NCBI RefSeq assembly: GCF_900167025.1 | Contig: NZ_FUXC01000007.1 | Location: forward strand, 62,001-126,000 | Direction of reading: 5' to 3' | Length of the DNA stretch: 64,000 bases | Source: Treponema berlinense | Lineage (GTDB): Bacteria; Spirochaetota; Spirochaetia; Treponematales; Treponemataceae | Part shown: positions 1 to 7,779 of the stretch, in pieces | How positions within the stretch are numbered: position 1 is the first letter of the stretch | Layout of the letters: each line of letters begins with the position of its first letter | The notes under the pieces: generated by a model | The model's database searches: none | The model's input: the letters and a program-made list of their open reading frames with translations, nothing else | Told to the model about the DNA's origin: nothing | Translations under genes and position numbers: made by a program

Positions 1-1
1 G

Positions 2-2195
2 TGTAGCAACGAATCCTGGTTTGCTGAACAAAACGGTATGTATTTGTCGCGGGTTGTTGTTGACTCCGGCATGAATATCGCTTATTTAAAAAACTATAAT
101 TCTTCTATTTTTGAAAAAATCTCAGTCAACAAGAACAATATCCTTCAATATCAATATACGAGAGCTTATTTTCCGGATGCAGAGATTGTTTTGTGCGCTT
201 CTATCGACGACTGCTTAAAAGCTGTAATAGACGGCGAAGCTGGAAGTACGATTATAAATTCTTTCCGTTCCGGCACCATTCTTAAAAACAGAATTTACAA
301 CGATATTCTTTTTCAGCCTTTGTCAACTTTGGACGAACGGTGTTTTGGCGTTCGTGTCGGCAATCCTGAGCTTTTGCGCATTTTAAACCGCGGTATTTAT
401 GAGCTAGGCTATGATTTTGGCATTAACGTTTCGTATAACTATACTGACGGTCTTTATAAATATTCTATATTCGACTTTCTTGGCGATAATATTGGTTTAG
501 TTCTTTTTTGTTCGTTTTTTGTTATCTTGCTTATTGTCCTTTTCTTTATAAGGCGTCAAATCAGGCTAAAAAAACAGACAGAAAAAGACCGTAAAACTCA
601 GTTTGAACTGCAATCCGCCTCTGCAACAGCGATTTTTCGTATGTCGACGTTGTAGCGCACGGAAGAAAAGATTGCCGTGGTGTCGTTGTAGGTTTTTATT
701 ATACTTCCGAAGAATATGCTAGAAATTACAACTTGAATTTTCAGAACTTCCTTGAAGGCTATATTCCTAATTCCAGGCTTATGATTGTTGTTTCTAGTAA
801 TACAAAAATTATTGCTTCCAACGAAAGACGGCTTTTAGACTCTTCCACAAAAGACAATCCATTATTTAAGCAAGTGCTTTTGAACAAGAAAAATGGAGAT
901 GTCGTCCACGTAAAAACAAAGGAATTTGACTGTTTTGGAATTGCTGAAAATTGCCGGGATTTTAGCATTTTTATTTTTGCTCCTGTAAGAGAAATGTTAA
1001 AAAATGTTCTAAAAACTGTCCTTCTTGAATCTGCAAAAAAAAGCTGAGCAGGTAAACATTGCAAAGACTGAATTTTTACACAGAATGAGCCATGATATCC
1101 GCACTCCGATTAACGGAATCCGCGGAATGATAGAAATTGCCGATTATTACAAAGATAACCAGCAAAAACAAAATGAATGCCGTCAAAAAATCTGGGAGAC
1201 TTCCGGCTATCTTCTTGAGCTTGTAAATGAAGTTCTTGATATGGGAAAACTTGAAAGCGGCGAGATTGTTCTTGAAGAGCGTGAGTTTGATTTAAAGGCA
1301 ATGCTTGATGAGATTATTTCCGTAATAGAACGGCTTGGCGCTTCGAGAGGTATTAAAATAAATATTGACTACAGCAATGTTCATCATTTTTAACTGATTG
1401 GAAGTCCTCTTCACTTAAAGCGTGTTTTGATGAATATTGCAAGCAATGCCGTAAAGTACAACAAGGAAAACGGCAGAATTAAAATTTGTGTTACTGAAAA
1501 AGAGATTGACTGTTGCAATACTTATGTTGAATTCGACTGTGCTGATACTGGAATTGGCATGAGCGAGGAATACAGTGCCCATATTTTTGAGCCTTTTTCT
1601 CAGGAAAATACAGGCGCAAGAACCCAATTTGGCGGAAGCGGACTTGGAATGGCTATTGTAAAAAAACTTGTTGATAAGATGAACGGCAGTGTTAATTTTA
1701 AAAGCGAAAAGAACATAGGTACTGTTTTTTCTGTCAGTCTGCCTTTTAAACTCTGCCACAAGGATAGCCCTATTGAAGAAAACAAAAAAACGTTTCTCAT
1801 TTTGGAATAAAAATTCTTGTTGCGGAAGACAATGTCCTGAATATGGAAATTGCCGAATTCTCTTTAAAAAGGGAAGGCTTTTTGCTCGAAAAGGCCAGAA
1901 ACGGAAAAGAAGCATTTGAGATTTTTAAGAACTCGAAAGAAGATGAGTTTTCGGCAGTTATAATGGATATTATGATGCCTGAAATGGACGGTCTTGAAGC
2001 AACAAAAAAATCAGGGCGTTGCCGCGAAGCGATGCAAAAAAAGTTCCGATTATTGCAATGACTGCAAACGCTTTTAGCGACGACAGAATAAAAGCTTTTG
2101 AAGCCGGCATGACAGACCATCTTGCAAAACCGATAGATTCCAAGACCTTGGTTCAAATGCTCGAAAAATATCTTCCTGCCAAAATCCAGGATTAA
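2..2195 (+). pseudogene. Decayed hybrid sensor histidine kinase/response regulator (5' end outside window)
   Basis: Remains of a membrane hybrid kinase, readable only by changing frame. In order: part of a periplasmic binding-protein-like sensor domain (open from base 2), a membrane segment near 485-555, a linker (about 640-1040), a HisKA domain with H-box EFLHRMSHDIRTPING (about 1072-1120), a HATPase domain with N-box NIASNAVKYN, DTGIGM and GGSGLGMAIVKKLV (about 1430-1700), and a receiver domain with VAEDN, DIMMPEMDG and MTANAF...AKPID (about 1815-2170). At least four frameshifts lie near 600-650, 1036-1043, 1784-1790 and 2006-2012, and an in-frame TAA stands at 1391-1393. The last three shifts fit a one-base length change in A7/A8 runs. 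The terminal TAA (2193-2195) overlaps the stop of the convergent pseudouridine synthase. Phosphorelay output is probably lost unless these are assembly errors. Confidence 0.85.
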
Positions 2196-3556
2196 AACTC
2201 AGGCGGACATAAAAAGTCCATCTTTTGTTTTGTGCGCGGATGGGTAAATGAAAGTTCCGAGGCGTGCAGCAATAGCCTTTCGCCTTTTTCGCAGTGGCCG
2301 TAGAGTGTATCTCCTATGATCGGAAGACCGAATCCGTGGCTGTCTGCCGCTGCAAGTCTAAGCTGGTGTGTGCGTCCTGTGTGCGGAATAAAGGTTACCC
2401 TTGTTGCGGGGCGCCGGCTTTTGTCTGGAGCGGTGTAGTATTCAACGTTTTCTATCTGCCATTGTGTGACTGCGCTTTTTCCGTTTTCTCTGTCCCATAT
2501 TTGATGAGGCCTGTTTTCTATATCCAGACGGAAAAACAGTTCCATAGTCCCGCTTTTTTCTATTCCTTTTTTTGCAAGAATTCCGTCTATGAGGGCAATA
2601 TATTTTTTTTGAACTTCCCTTGCTTCAAACTGGCGGTTTAATTCCCTGTGAGCTTCTTTTGTAAATGCGAGTACTAGAAGTCCGCTTGTTTCCATGTCCA
2701 GTCTGTGCACTGACGGCTGTTCTATGCAGTCTGGGAAAAGTTTTTTTACTCTGTTTACTATGCAGTCCTGTTTTTCCGGTCCACGGCCGGGAACGCTCAA
2801 AACTCCGCTTTGTTTGTTTACTACTATTATGTCGCTGTCGCGGTATAAAATTTCAAGGCCTAAAATTGCAGGAAGAATAAGTGAGCATCGGCTGTCGCAG
2901 GGCGGGTAAAATTCTGTTTTTTTGCCGGTATGTTCAATCTGGGCGGTTTTGCCGTTTAGGACAAAATGTATTTTTGTTTCTGCCATGCTGAGCGGAACAA
3001 GTGAGTTTTTAAAGGCGTAGTTTAAAAGTTTTGGAGCGCAGCAGTCGCCTGTTCCTGTCGGCGGAAGTTTTTTTGTCTTTTGATAATCTATAATATCTAG
3101 AAGCTTGCGTTCTTTTTTGTCTGCGCAGCAGAATGAATATTTGTCAAAAACTTTTAAAAGAGAAGCGTCGCAGAGTTTTTCGCGCTGTTTTTTTAATTCT
3201 GCTTGTTTTTGAGGCAAAACCTCTTTTTTTATCTTGTCCGTAAGCTCGTGAATTTCAAGGTCGTTTTCTTCCAGGGCTTTTAGAATCTGCCCGTTGGAAA
3301 CTACCGGTTCAACAAAGATTCCTGGAATTTCTCCTTTTAAGCTGCAACTTATGCCCGAAACTGTAATCAGATTTACAAATTCACCTTCTTTTGCGTCTGT
3401 TTTTTTGCAGACGAGCACACCGAGCATTACGAGAGAATTGTTTCGTTCGTCGGAAGGTTTTGAGTCGCGGATCAAAGTTATTGAACCGCTGCCGAGCTTT
3501 TGCAAGATGTCTAAAACTACGCCAGCGGCTCTTTCTTGTTCAAATGGAGGAAACAA
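2192..3556 (-). CDS. RluA-family 23S rRNA/tRNA pseudouridine synthase with N-terminal extension
   Basis: Isomerises specific uridines to pseudouridine in structured RNA. The catalytic half (about residues 230-454) has the RluA signature HRLDMETSG with catalytic Asp287, preceded by IVVNKQSGVLSVPGRG. At 454 aa it is much longer than plain RluA/RluC/RluD proteins (about 220-330 aa). The first 200 residues form an extra region with a charged, probably coiled-coil stretch at about 91-130 and several cysteines; similar long forms exist in the family, but their RNA target is not inferable here. No S4 domain is evident. The start is 2 bp from the stop of the upstream S1-domain gene on the same strand, so the two are almost certainly co-transcribed, which fits a shared role in RNA metabolism. 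Family call is firm; target unknown. Confidence 0.88.
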   Translation of the reverse strand: MFPPFEQERAAGVVLDILQKLGSGSITLIRDSKPSDERNNSLVMLGVLVCKKTDAKEGEFVNLITVSGISCSLKGEIPGIFVEPVVSNGQILKALEENDLEIHELTDKIKKEVLPQKQAELKKQREKLCDASLLKVFDKYSFCCADKKERKLLDIIDYQKTKKLPPTGTGDCCAPKLLNYAFKNSLVPLSMAETKIHFVLNGKTAQIEHTGKKTEFYPPCDSRCSLILPAILGLEILYRDSDIIVVNKQSGVLSVPGRGPEKQDCIVNRVKKLFPDCIEQPSVHRLDMETSGLLVLAFTKEAHRELNRQFEAREVQKKYIALIDGILAKKGIEKSGTMELFFRLDIENRPHQIWDRENGKSAVTQWQIENVEYYTAPDKSRRPATRVTFIPHTGRTHQLRLAAADSHGFGLPIIGDTLYGHCEKGERLLLHASELSFTHPRTKQKMDFLCPPEF

Positions 3557-3558
3557 CT

Positions 3559-4668
3559 TTATTTTTTTAAGAGGGCTGCAAACGGATTGTAGGTATCTCC
3601 GTCGTCAGAATCCTGAGATTCAAGATATGTTTCTGCTTCGTTGTCCTGTTCTGCAGAAGTTGCCGGAGAAAGAGATATTCTCTTGTTTGCAACGTCGATT
3701 TTTTGAACAACTACGTCAAATTCTTCTCCAACCTTAAACTTTTTGCTCAAGTTGGTTGTTGTGCTTACGTCTTCGATTTCGCTTATGTGGACAAGTCCGT
3801 CAATTCCTGGCAAAAGGTTTACAAAAAGTCCAAAGCCTGCAATGCGTGCAATTTTTCCGCTTATTTTCTGTCCTGGCTTTAGAGCTTCTGTTACGTTTTC
3901 CCATGGATCTTTTTCGAGGGCTTTAAGGCTCAAGCTTACTTTTGAGCGGTCTGGATGCTGTGTGTTCCAGTCTGCCTTTATGATTTTTGCTTCGATTTTC
4001 TGTCCGACACTTAAAACCTCAGAAACGTCATTTACTCGCTGGTGGCTGATTTCGCTGATTGGAAGAAGAGCCTGAAAACCGTCAATATCTACGAATGCTC
4101 CGTAAGACTGGATTGATTTTACTGTTCCGCTTATGATGTTTCCTTCGCTTAGTTTTCCTGAAAGTGCGTTTACCTTTGCATTTTCTGTTTCTTCTTCGAG
4201 CCTTCTGTTGGAAACAATGATGTTTTTTCCTTCGTTTTTGAATTCGCTGATTAAAAATGTCATTGTTTTTCCGATGTATTCTGCAGGTTCCAGACGGTTT
4301 TTGTAGCCCATTTGGCTGTAAGGACAGAATGCGCGTGTCTGTCCGAGTTTTACTTCAAAACCGCCCTTAATTTCTTTTTCTACGTGTCCTTCGACTGGAA
4401 GAGCGTTGTTGAAGGCGTTTTCGAGAATCTGAAGACCTGCGTTTTCGCCTTTGATTTTTGTCGTAAAGTGGAGTTCATCGCGGTTTGAGCCTACAAAATA
4501 AACTTTTACCTTGTCGCCTTCTTTTACTGTGCAGTTTCCGTTTTCGTCGGCAAAATCTGCCTTGTCTACAAAACCCTCGCTTTTTAGTCCGAGGTCAATA
4601 AAAACTGTGTCGCCAGAAACCTGTACAACTGTTGTCTCGATTTCGTCGCCGGTATTGAATTGTGTCAT
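3559..4668 (-). CDS. S1 RNA-binding domain protein (ribosomal protein S1-like, four repeats)
   Basis: A 369-aa protein made of four OB-fold S1 repeats at about residues 7-75, 88-165, 175-255 and 262-338. Repeats 3 and 4 are most canonical (GTVKSIQSYGAFVDIDG..LLPISEIS and GKIARIAGFGLFVNLLPGIDGLVHISEI). It probably binds mRNA or rRNA and helps translation, as S1 does, but it is shorter than the six-repeat S1 of E. coli, and treponemes can also encode a Cmk-S1 fusion, so it may be a second S1-like factor. The C-terminus is acidic. An AAGGA ribosome site lies about 12 bases before the ATG. It leads a two-gene operon with the pseudouridine synthase. Upstream lies a repeat-filled spacer with no recognisable promoter. 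Confidence 0.87.
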   Translation of the reverse strand: MTQFNTGDEIETTVVQVSGDTVFIDLGLKSEGFVDKADFADENGNCTVKEGDKVKVYFVGSNRDELHFTTKIKGENAGLQILENAFNNALPVEGHVEKEIKGGFEVKLGQTRAFCPYSQMGYKNRLEPAEYIGKTMTFLISEFKNEGKNIIVSNRRLEEETENAKVNALSGKLSEGNIISGTVKSIQSYGAFVDIDGFQALLPISEISHQRVNDVSEVLSVGQKIEAKIIKADWNTQHPDRSKVSLSLKALEKDPWENVTEALKPGQKISGKIARIAGFGLFVNLLPGIDGLVHISEIEDVSTTTNLSKKFKVGEEFDVVVQKIDVANKRISLSPATSAEQDNEAETYLESQDSDDGDTYNPFAALLKK

Positions 4669-4730
4669 TTTTTTGCGTTCCTTTTTAAATTTGTTTTTTA
4701 GTTTGAATGTCGGTTTTTAATGCGCTTTTT

Positions 4731-4931
4731 GTGGCAGGGATTTTTGCGTGCAAGCACGCTGCGACTTTTGCTTACGCAAAACTCTTTTTTTTATTGTGCG
4801 CCCCTGCGCACGGCCTGCCACTACGTGGCAGGGATTTTTGCGTGCAAGCACGCTGCGACTTTTGCTTACGCAAAACTCTTTTTTTTTATTGTGCGCCCCT
4901 GCGCACGGCCTGCCACTACGTGGCAGGGATT
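4731..4931. repeat. Tandem intergenic repeat, 2.1 copies of a 94-95 bp unit
   Basis: Units start at 4731, 4825 and (11-12 bases only) 4920, each with GTGGCAGGGATT. Copies 1 and 2 are identical except for one extra T in a poly-T run. The unit holds a palindrome GCGTGC-AA-GCACGC, a TTTTGCGTAAGCAAAA-like segment, a GTGCGC/GCGCAC pair, and a CCTGCCAC-TAC-GTGGCAGG hairpin spanning each unit boundary. It fills most of the 365-bp gap between the S1 gene and nudC. The rest (4932-5033) is a different palindrome-rich stretch with GCCGTTCGCTTGCGAATG and TTTTTGCGAAGCAAAAA. Short open frames inside it have no coding features. Confidence 0.9.
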
Positions 4932-5033
4932 GTAGGGGCGGCAAAGCCGTTCGCTTGCGAATGAAACCCCGAAAAGCCCGGTTTTTGCGAAGCAAAAAGC
5001 CACCCGAATTTCAAAACTGGTTTTATTCTATAA

Positions 5034-5831
5034 TCAAAACGAATTTTGTTCAAACAGTCCGTTTATAAGATTATAGGCAACTGAGCCTGGAGGCGGAATT
5101 TTTGGGAGCTTGTCTAAGTCAAACCATTTTGCCTGCTTGAGTTCTTCTTCCTGTATTTTTATTTCGCCGCTTTCCCAGTCGCAGTAAAAAGCGAGCATAA
5201 GCTGGTCTGGATACGGCCATGCCTGGCTTCCTGCATAGCGGATATTTTTTACATTTAGGCCGGTTTCTTCTTTTACTTCGCGGACAACTGTCTGTTCGAT
5301 TGTTTCGCCTGTTTCGACAAAACCTGCAATGCACGAAAACACACCGTCGTTTCTGTTTTTGTGTTCTGCAAGAAGAATTTGCTTTTCTTTTTGGACTACG
5401 ATTATTACGGCTGGTTCAAGCTGTGGAAAGTATTGCCGGTCGCAATTTGGACAGAACTTTGCAACAAAATGCTCGTCGTCTTTGAGCGGAAATCCGCAGT
5501 ACGAGCAGAATCTCTTGTTTTTTCTGAAATTTAAAAGTCCTTTTGCGCGCGAAGCCTTTGTTACTATTGAAGAATTTTGTCTTGATTCCCAAAAATAAGA
5601 GCGGAGCGCAATTTCCTGGCAGCCGGCAGGAACAGGACAGTCTTTTTCGAGTTCGACCGCCGAAAAATTGTATTCTTCGTCGTTAAACCAGTCCGAAGCT
5701 ACGTTTAGCTCAAAGCATCTGTTTAAAACTTTTTCGTCTGGAAGTTTGTCGTTTTGCAGGATTATGTTGTTTCCGCAAAAAATAAAATGGTCTTTAAGGT
5801 AAGATGTCAATTTTTTAGAAATTAGTGCCAT
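5034..5831 (-). CDS. nudC: NADH pyrophosphatase / RNA decapping Nudix hydrolase NudC
   Basis: Hydrolyses NAD(H) to NMN(H) and AMP; the family also removes NAD caps from RNA 5' ends. The 265-aa protein has the NudC layout: a variable N-terminal domain (1-100), a four-cysteine zinc ribbon (Cys109, 112, 127, 130), a Nudix box at about 170-191 (G-x5-E-x7-REVKEETG), and the NudC specificity motif SQAWPYP at 202-208 just after it. These together separate it from other Nudix enzymes. Length is normal. The start ATG at 5831 opens the frame next to an AT-rich stretch. It faces the same way as its neighbours but is separated from both by repeat-rich gaps, so it is probably transcribed alone. Confidence 0.95.
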   Translation of the reverse strand: MALISKKLTSYLKDHFIFCGNNIILQNDKLPDEKVLNRCFELNVASDWFNDEEYNFSAVELEKDCPVPAGCQEIALRSYFWESRQNSSIVTKASRAKGLLNFRKNKRFCSYCGFPLKDDEHFVAKFCPNCDRQYFPQLEPAVIIVVQKEKQILLAEHKNRNDGVFSCIAGFVETGETIEQTVVREVKEETGLNVKNIRYAGSQAWPYPDQLMLAFYCDWESGEIKIQEEELKQAKWFDLDKLPKIPPPGSVAYNLINGLFEQNSF

Positions 5832-5879
5832 ATAAAAATAATATCACGGAAATTTGCCGCAGTGTAGAAAAATTTTATT

Positions 5880-5974
5880 GGAGCGCATTTTATTTTCTAA
5901 CCGTCCCTGCACAGTTCCGCTTTCGCTTCATCCGCCAGAAGGCGGACGCTTTCGCGCTGTTCCGGCACGGGCTA
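5880..5974 (-). repeat. Dispersed intergenic hairpin element, copy 1
   Basis: Read on - it begins TAGCCCG, continues CAGCGCGAAAGCG, has the hairpin TCCGCC-TTCT-GGCGGA, then TGAAGCGAAAGCGGAACTG, and closes GGTTAGA...GCGCTCC. The outer halves are also imperfectly complementary, so the whole element can fold as one long stem. Its ends match the copy at 39903-40027 best. Confidence 0.82.
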
Positions 5975-5986
5975 AGTTTTTCTTAA

Positions 5987-7008
5987 TCAGTCCATAAGTT
6001 TTACTGTGCAGCCGATTTTTGCTTTTATGCTTTTTAGCGTTGAGCTTGTCTTTTGCCCGGAATTTACATATTCACCTTGGTATTCGTCTGAATGGTAGTC
6101 TGAATAAAGATCGCCGCGTCCGTTTTTTATGTTAAAAAGCGTTTCCAGTCCAAGATTTAAATCAAATCGTTTTGAAAGGCTTAGTGCCGTGTCCAGATTT
6201 ATTTTTATGCTGTTAAAATACGAAATCTGCCTTTGCCTGTAGTGCTTTTTGTACATGAGTTTTGTCAATTTGTCCTGGGCGTAGTGCGTATCAATTGAAT
6301 AAAAATAACTTACCGGCGAAGCAAACAAAGAAAGCGCAAATTCAATTTTTTGCCCGGGCTTAAGCCTGAATTTAATTCCTGTCCACGAAAAAAATGTGTG
6401 CCTTAGATAATCTATTTGCGCAAGTTTTAAGGTTTTTCCAGTTTCCGGATTGTATACGGATAGTGCTTTGAAGAGCTGTCGTGCCACCATTGCCTGCAGT
6501 CTTCGCTGTACCAGCCTTCTGCTCCTTTTTTTCTGTAAAAAGAGTCGTAGTTGTATTCTGCGCTTAAAACTGGCGAAACTGTAAAATTTTTTGCTGCTTT
6601 TATGTCGTAAAAAAAACTGACTTCTGTCGAGTAATATTCCTTTGAAAAATTTGTTCCTTGCGAATAAGTTGTCTTCATCGAATAGTCGTTTGTGTTGAGC
6701 CAGTCCGAATCCCTCATTTGTCCGGATTTTGCATTTTGTGGTGCGGTCTCAAAATCTGCGTTTAAGTTAAAGTTCTTAAATGCGGTTTTTAATTCTGCTC
6801 CGTAAATAAAAAGTTTTCGTTCCCATTCGAGAAGGCTTATTTTTTTGTCGGAAGGAAAACTGTAGTAGAGAATTTCTTCGAGAGTGCCGTTTGTAAAGCC
6901 TGCATACGGTTCAATTTTTATAAAGCTTTCTTTTTTTTGTGCGCAGATTGGCGTTAAAAAAAACGTAATATATAGAAGAACAAAGCTTGTTTTTTTGAAA
7001 GTGTGCAT
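5987..7008 (-). pseudogene. Omptin-like outer-membrane protease, broken by one frameshift
   Basis: Two overlapping frames (7008-6427 and 6490-5987) together read as one secreted beta-barrel protein of about 340 aa. It opens with a signal peptide ending ...PICAQ. The first part holds DSDWLNTNDYS, matching the omptin catalytic D-x-D-W motif (Asp83/Asp85 in OmpT). The second holds SIDTHYAQDK, matching the OmpT Asp210/His212 D-x-x-H-Y region. Alternating aromatic/polar strands run between them. The frame changes after SSSK near 6465-6475, where restoring one A to a short AAA run rejoins the protein. The family cleaves peptides at basic residues on the cell surface. The omptin call is by motif and layout, not search; it could be another barrel, or an intact gene with a base error. 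Confidence 0.68.
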
Positions 7009-7117
7009 AATTTAATATATCAAAAATAATCGTTTATTGTAAAATTCATTTTTTACCGATAAAATAGTATAAATAAATTTTAATGCCGTTTTTCGGCACT
7101 GTTTTACAGAGGTTTGT

Positions 7118-7717
7118 ATGATTAAGGAATTTTTGCCTTACGATAAAGTTAGAAATGATGCCATAAAACTTGGTCATAAAATTTTGCAGGACGGTTTTGT
7201 TCCAGACATTATTTATACTTCGCTTCGTGGCGGAGCTTATATGTCGAACGTTATAAGTGAATATTTTAAACTTGCACTCAAAGGCAAAAAACCTGTTTTG
7301 TATGCGGCGGTTGTTGCACGCTCTTATACCGACATTAAAGAGCACGATTGTGTTCGTATTGATGGTTGGACTTATTCTCCTGAGTATCTTCGTCCTGGAG
7401 ATAAAATCCTTCTTGTTGACGACATTTACGATTCTGGCCGCACACTCAACTTTTTGGTTGAGGCATTGCTCGAAAAAGGTGTTCCGCGCAGCGACATAAA
7501 GGTTGTTGTTCACGATTATAAAAATTTTACATATAAAGAAACTCTTCCGATTAAGCCGGATTATTGGTGCCGTAAATTCGACATCAACAGCGAAAACGAT
7601 GACCGCTGGATTCATTATATGAGCCACGAACTTGTAGGTTTAAAGCCGGAAGAACTTGAAAAGCATTACTACAGTCAGGATCCGGAATTAAAAGAAATTT
7701 TGAGTCCGTTTTTTTAG
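7118..7717 (+). CDS. Purine-type phosphoribosyltransferase
   Basis: A 199-aa type I phosphoribosyltransferase. The PRPP-binding loop KILLVDDIYDSGRTL lies at about residues 96-110, and a flexible-loop region with TSLRGGAYMSN at about 34-44. Overall shape resembles xanthine/hypoxanthine-guanine salvage enzymes, which join a purine base to PRPP to give a nucleotide in the cytoplasm; the base cannot be fixed from the sequence. The ATG follows an AGAGG ribosome site. The leader holds a TATAAA at 7068-7073 with a weak upstream hexamer and a small TGCCG-TTTTT-CGGCA hairpin (7084-7098). It stands apart from its neighbours and diverges from the omptin-like remnant. Hypothetical regulation of a salvage gene by the small hairpin is only a guess. 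Confidence 0.85.
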   Translation: MIKEFLPYDKVRNDAIKLGHKILQDGFVPDIIYTSLRGGAYMSNVISEYFKLALKGKKPVLYAAVVARSYTDIKEHDCVRIDGWTYSPEYLRPGDKILLVDDIYDSGRTLNFLVEALLEKGVPRSDIKVVVHDYKNFTYKETLPIKPDYWCRKFDINSENDDRWIHYMSHELVGLKPEELEKHYYSQDPELKEILSPFF

Positions 7718-7779
7718 TAGATAAGGCTTTCTTTATAGCCGTGCCAAAAAATCTGTGTTAGCTGAATGAGAGATTTTTT

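Noticed and set aside
2-2195. Programmed frameshifting to make a full kinase
   Set aside because: Several shifts in both directions plus an in-frame stop are needed; no heptamer-plus-structure arrangement explains them all.
4731-4931. Possible CRISPR array
   Set aside because: Only two full units, no unique spacers between short repeats, no cas genes in the window.
7084-7098. Purine riboswitch before the phosphoribosyltransferase
   Set aside because: Only a five-bp hairpin; none of the conserved junction sequences of the purine riboswitch.
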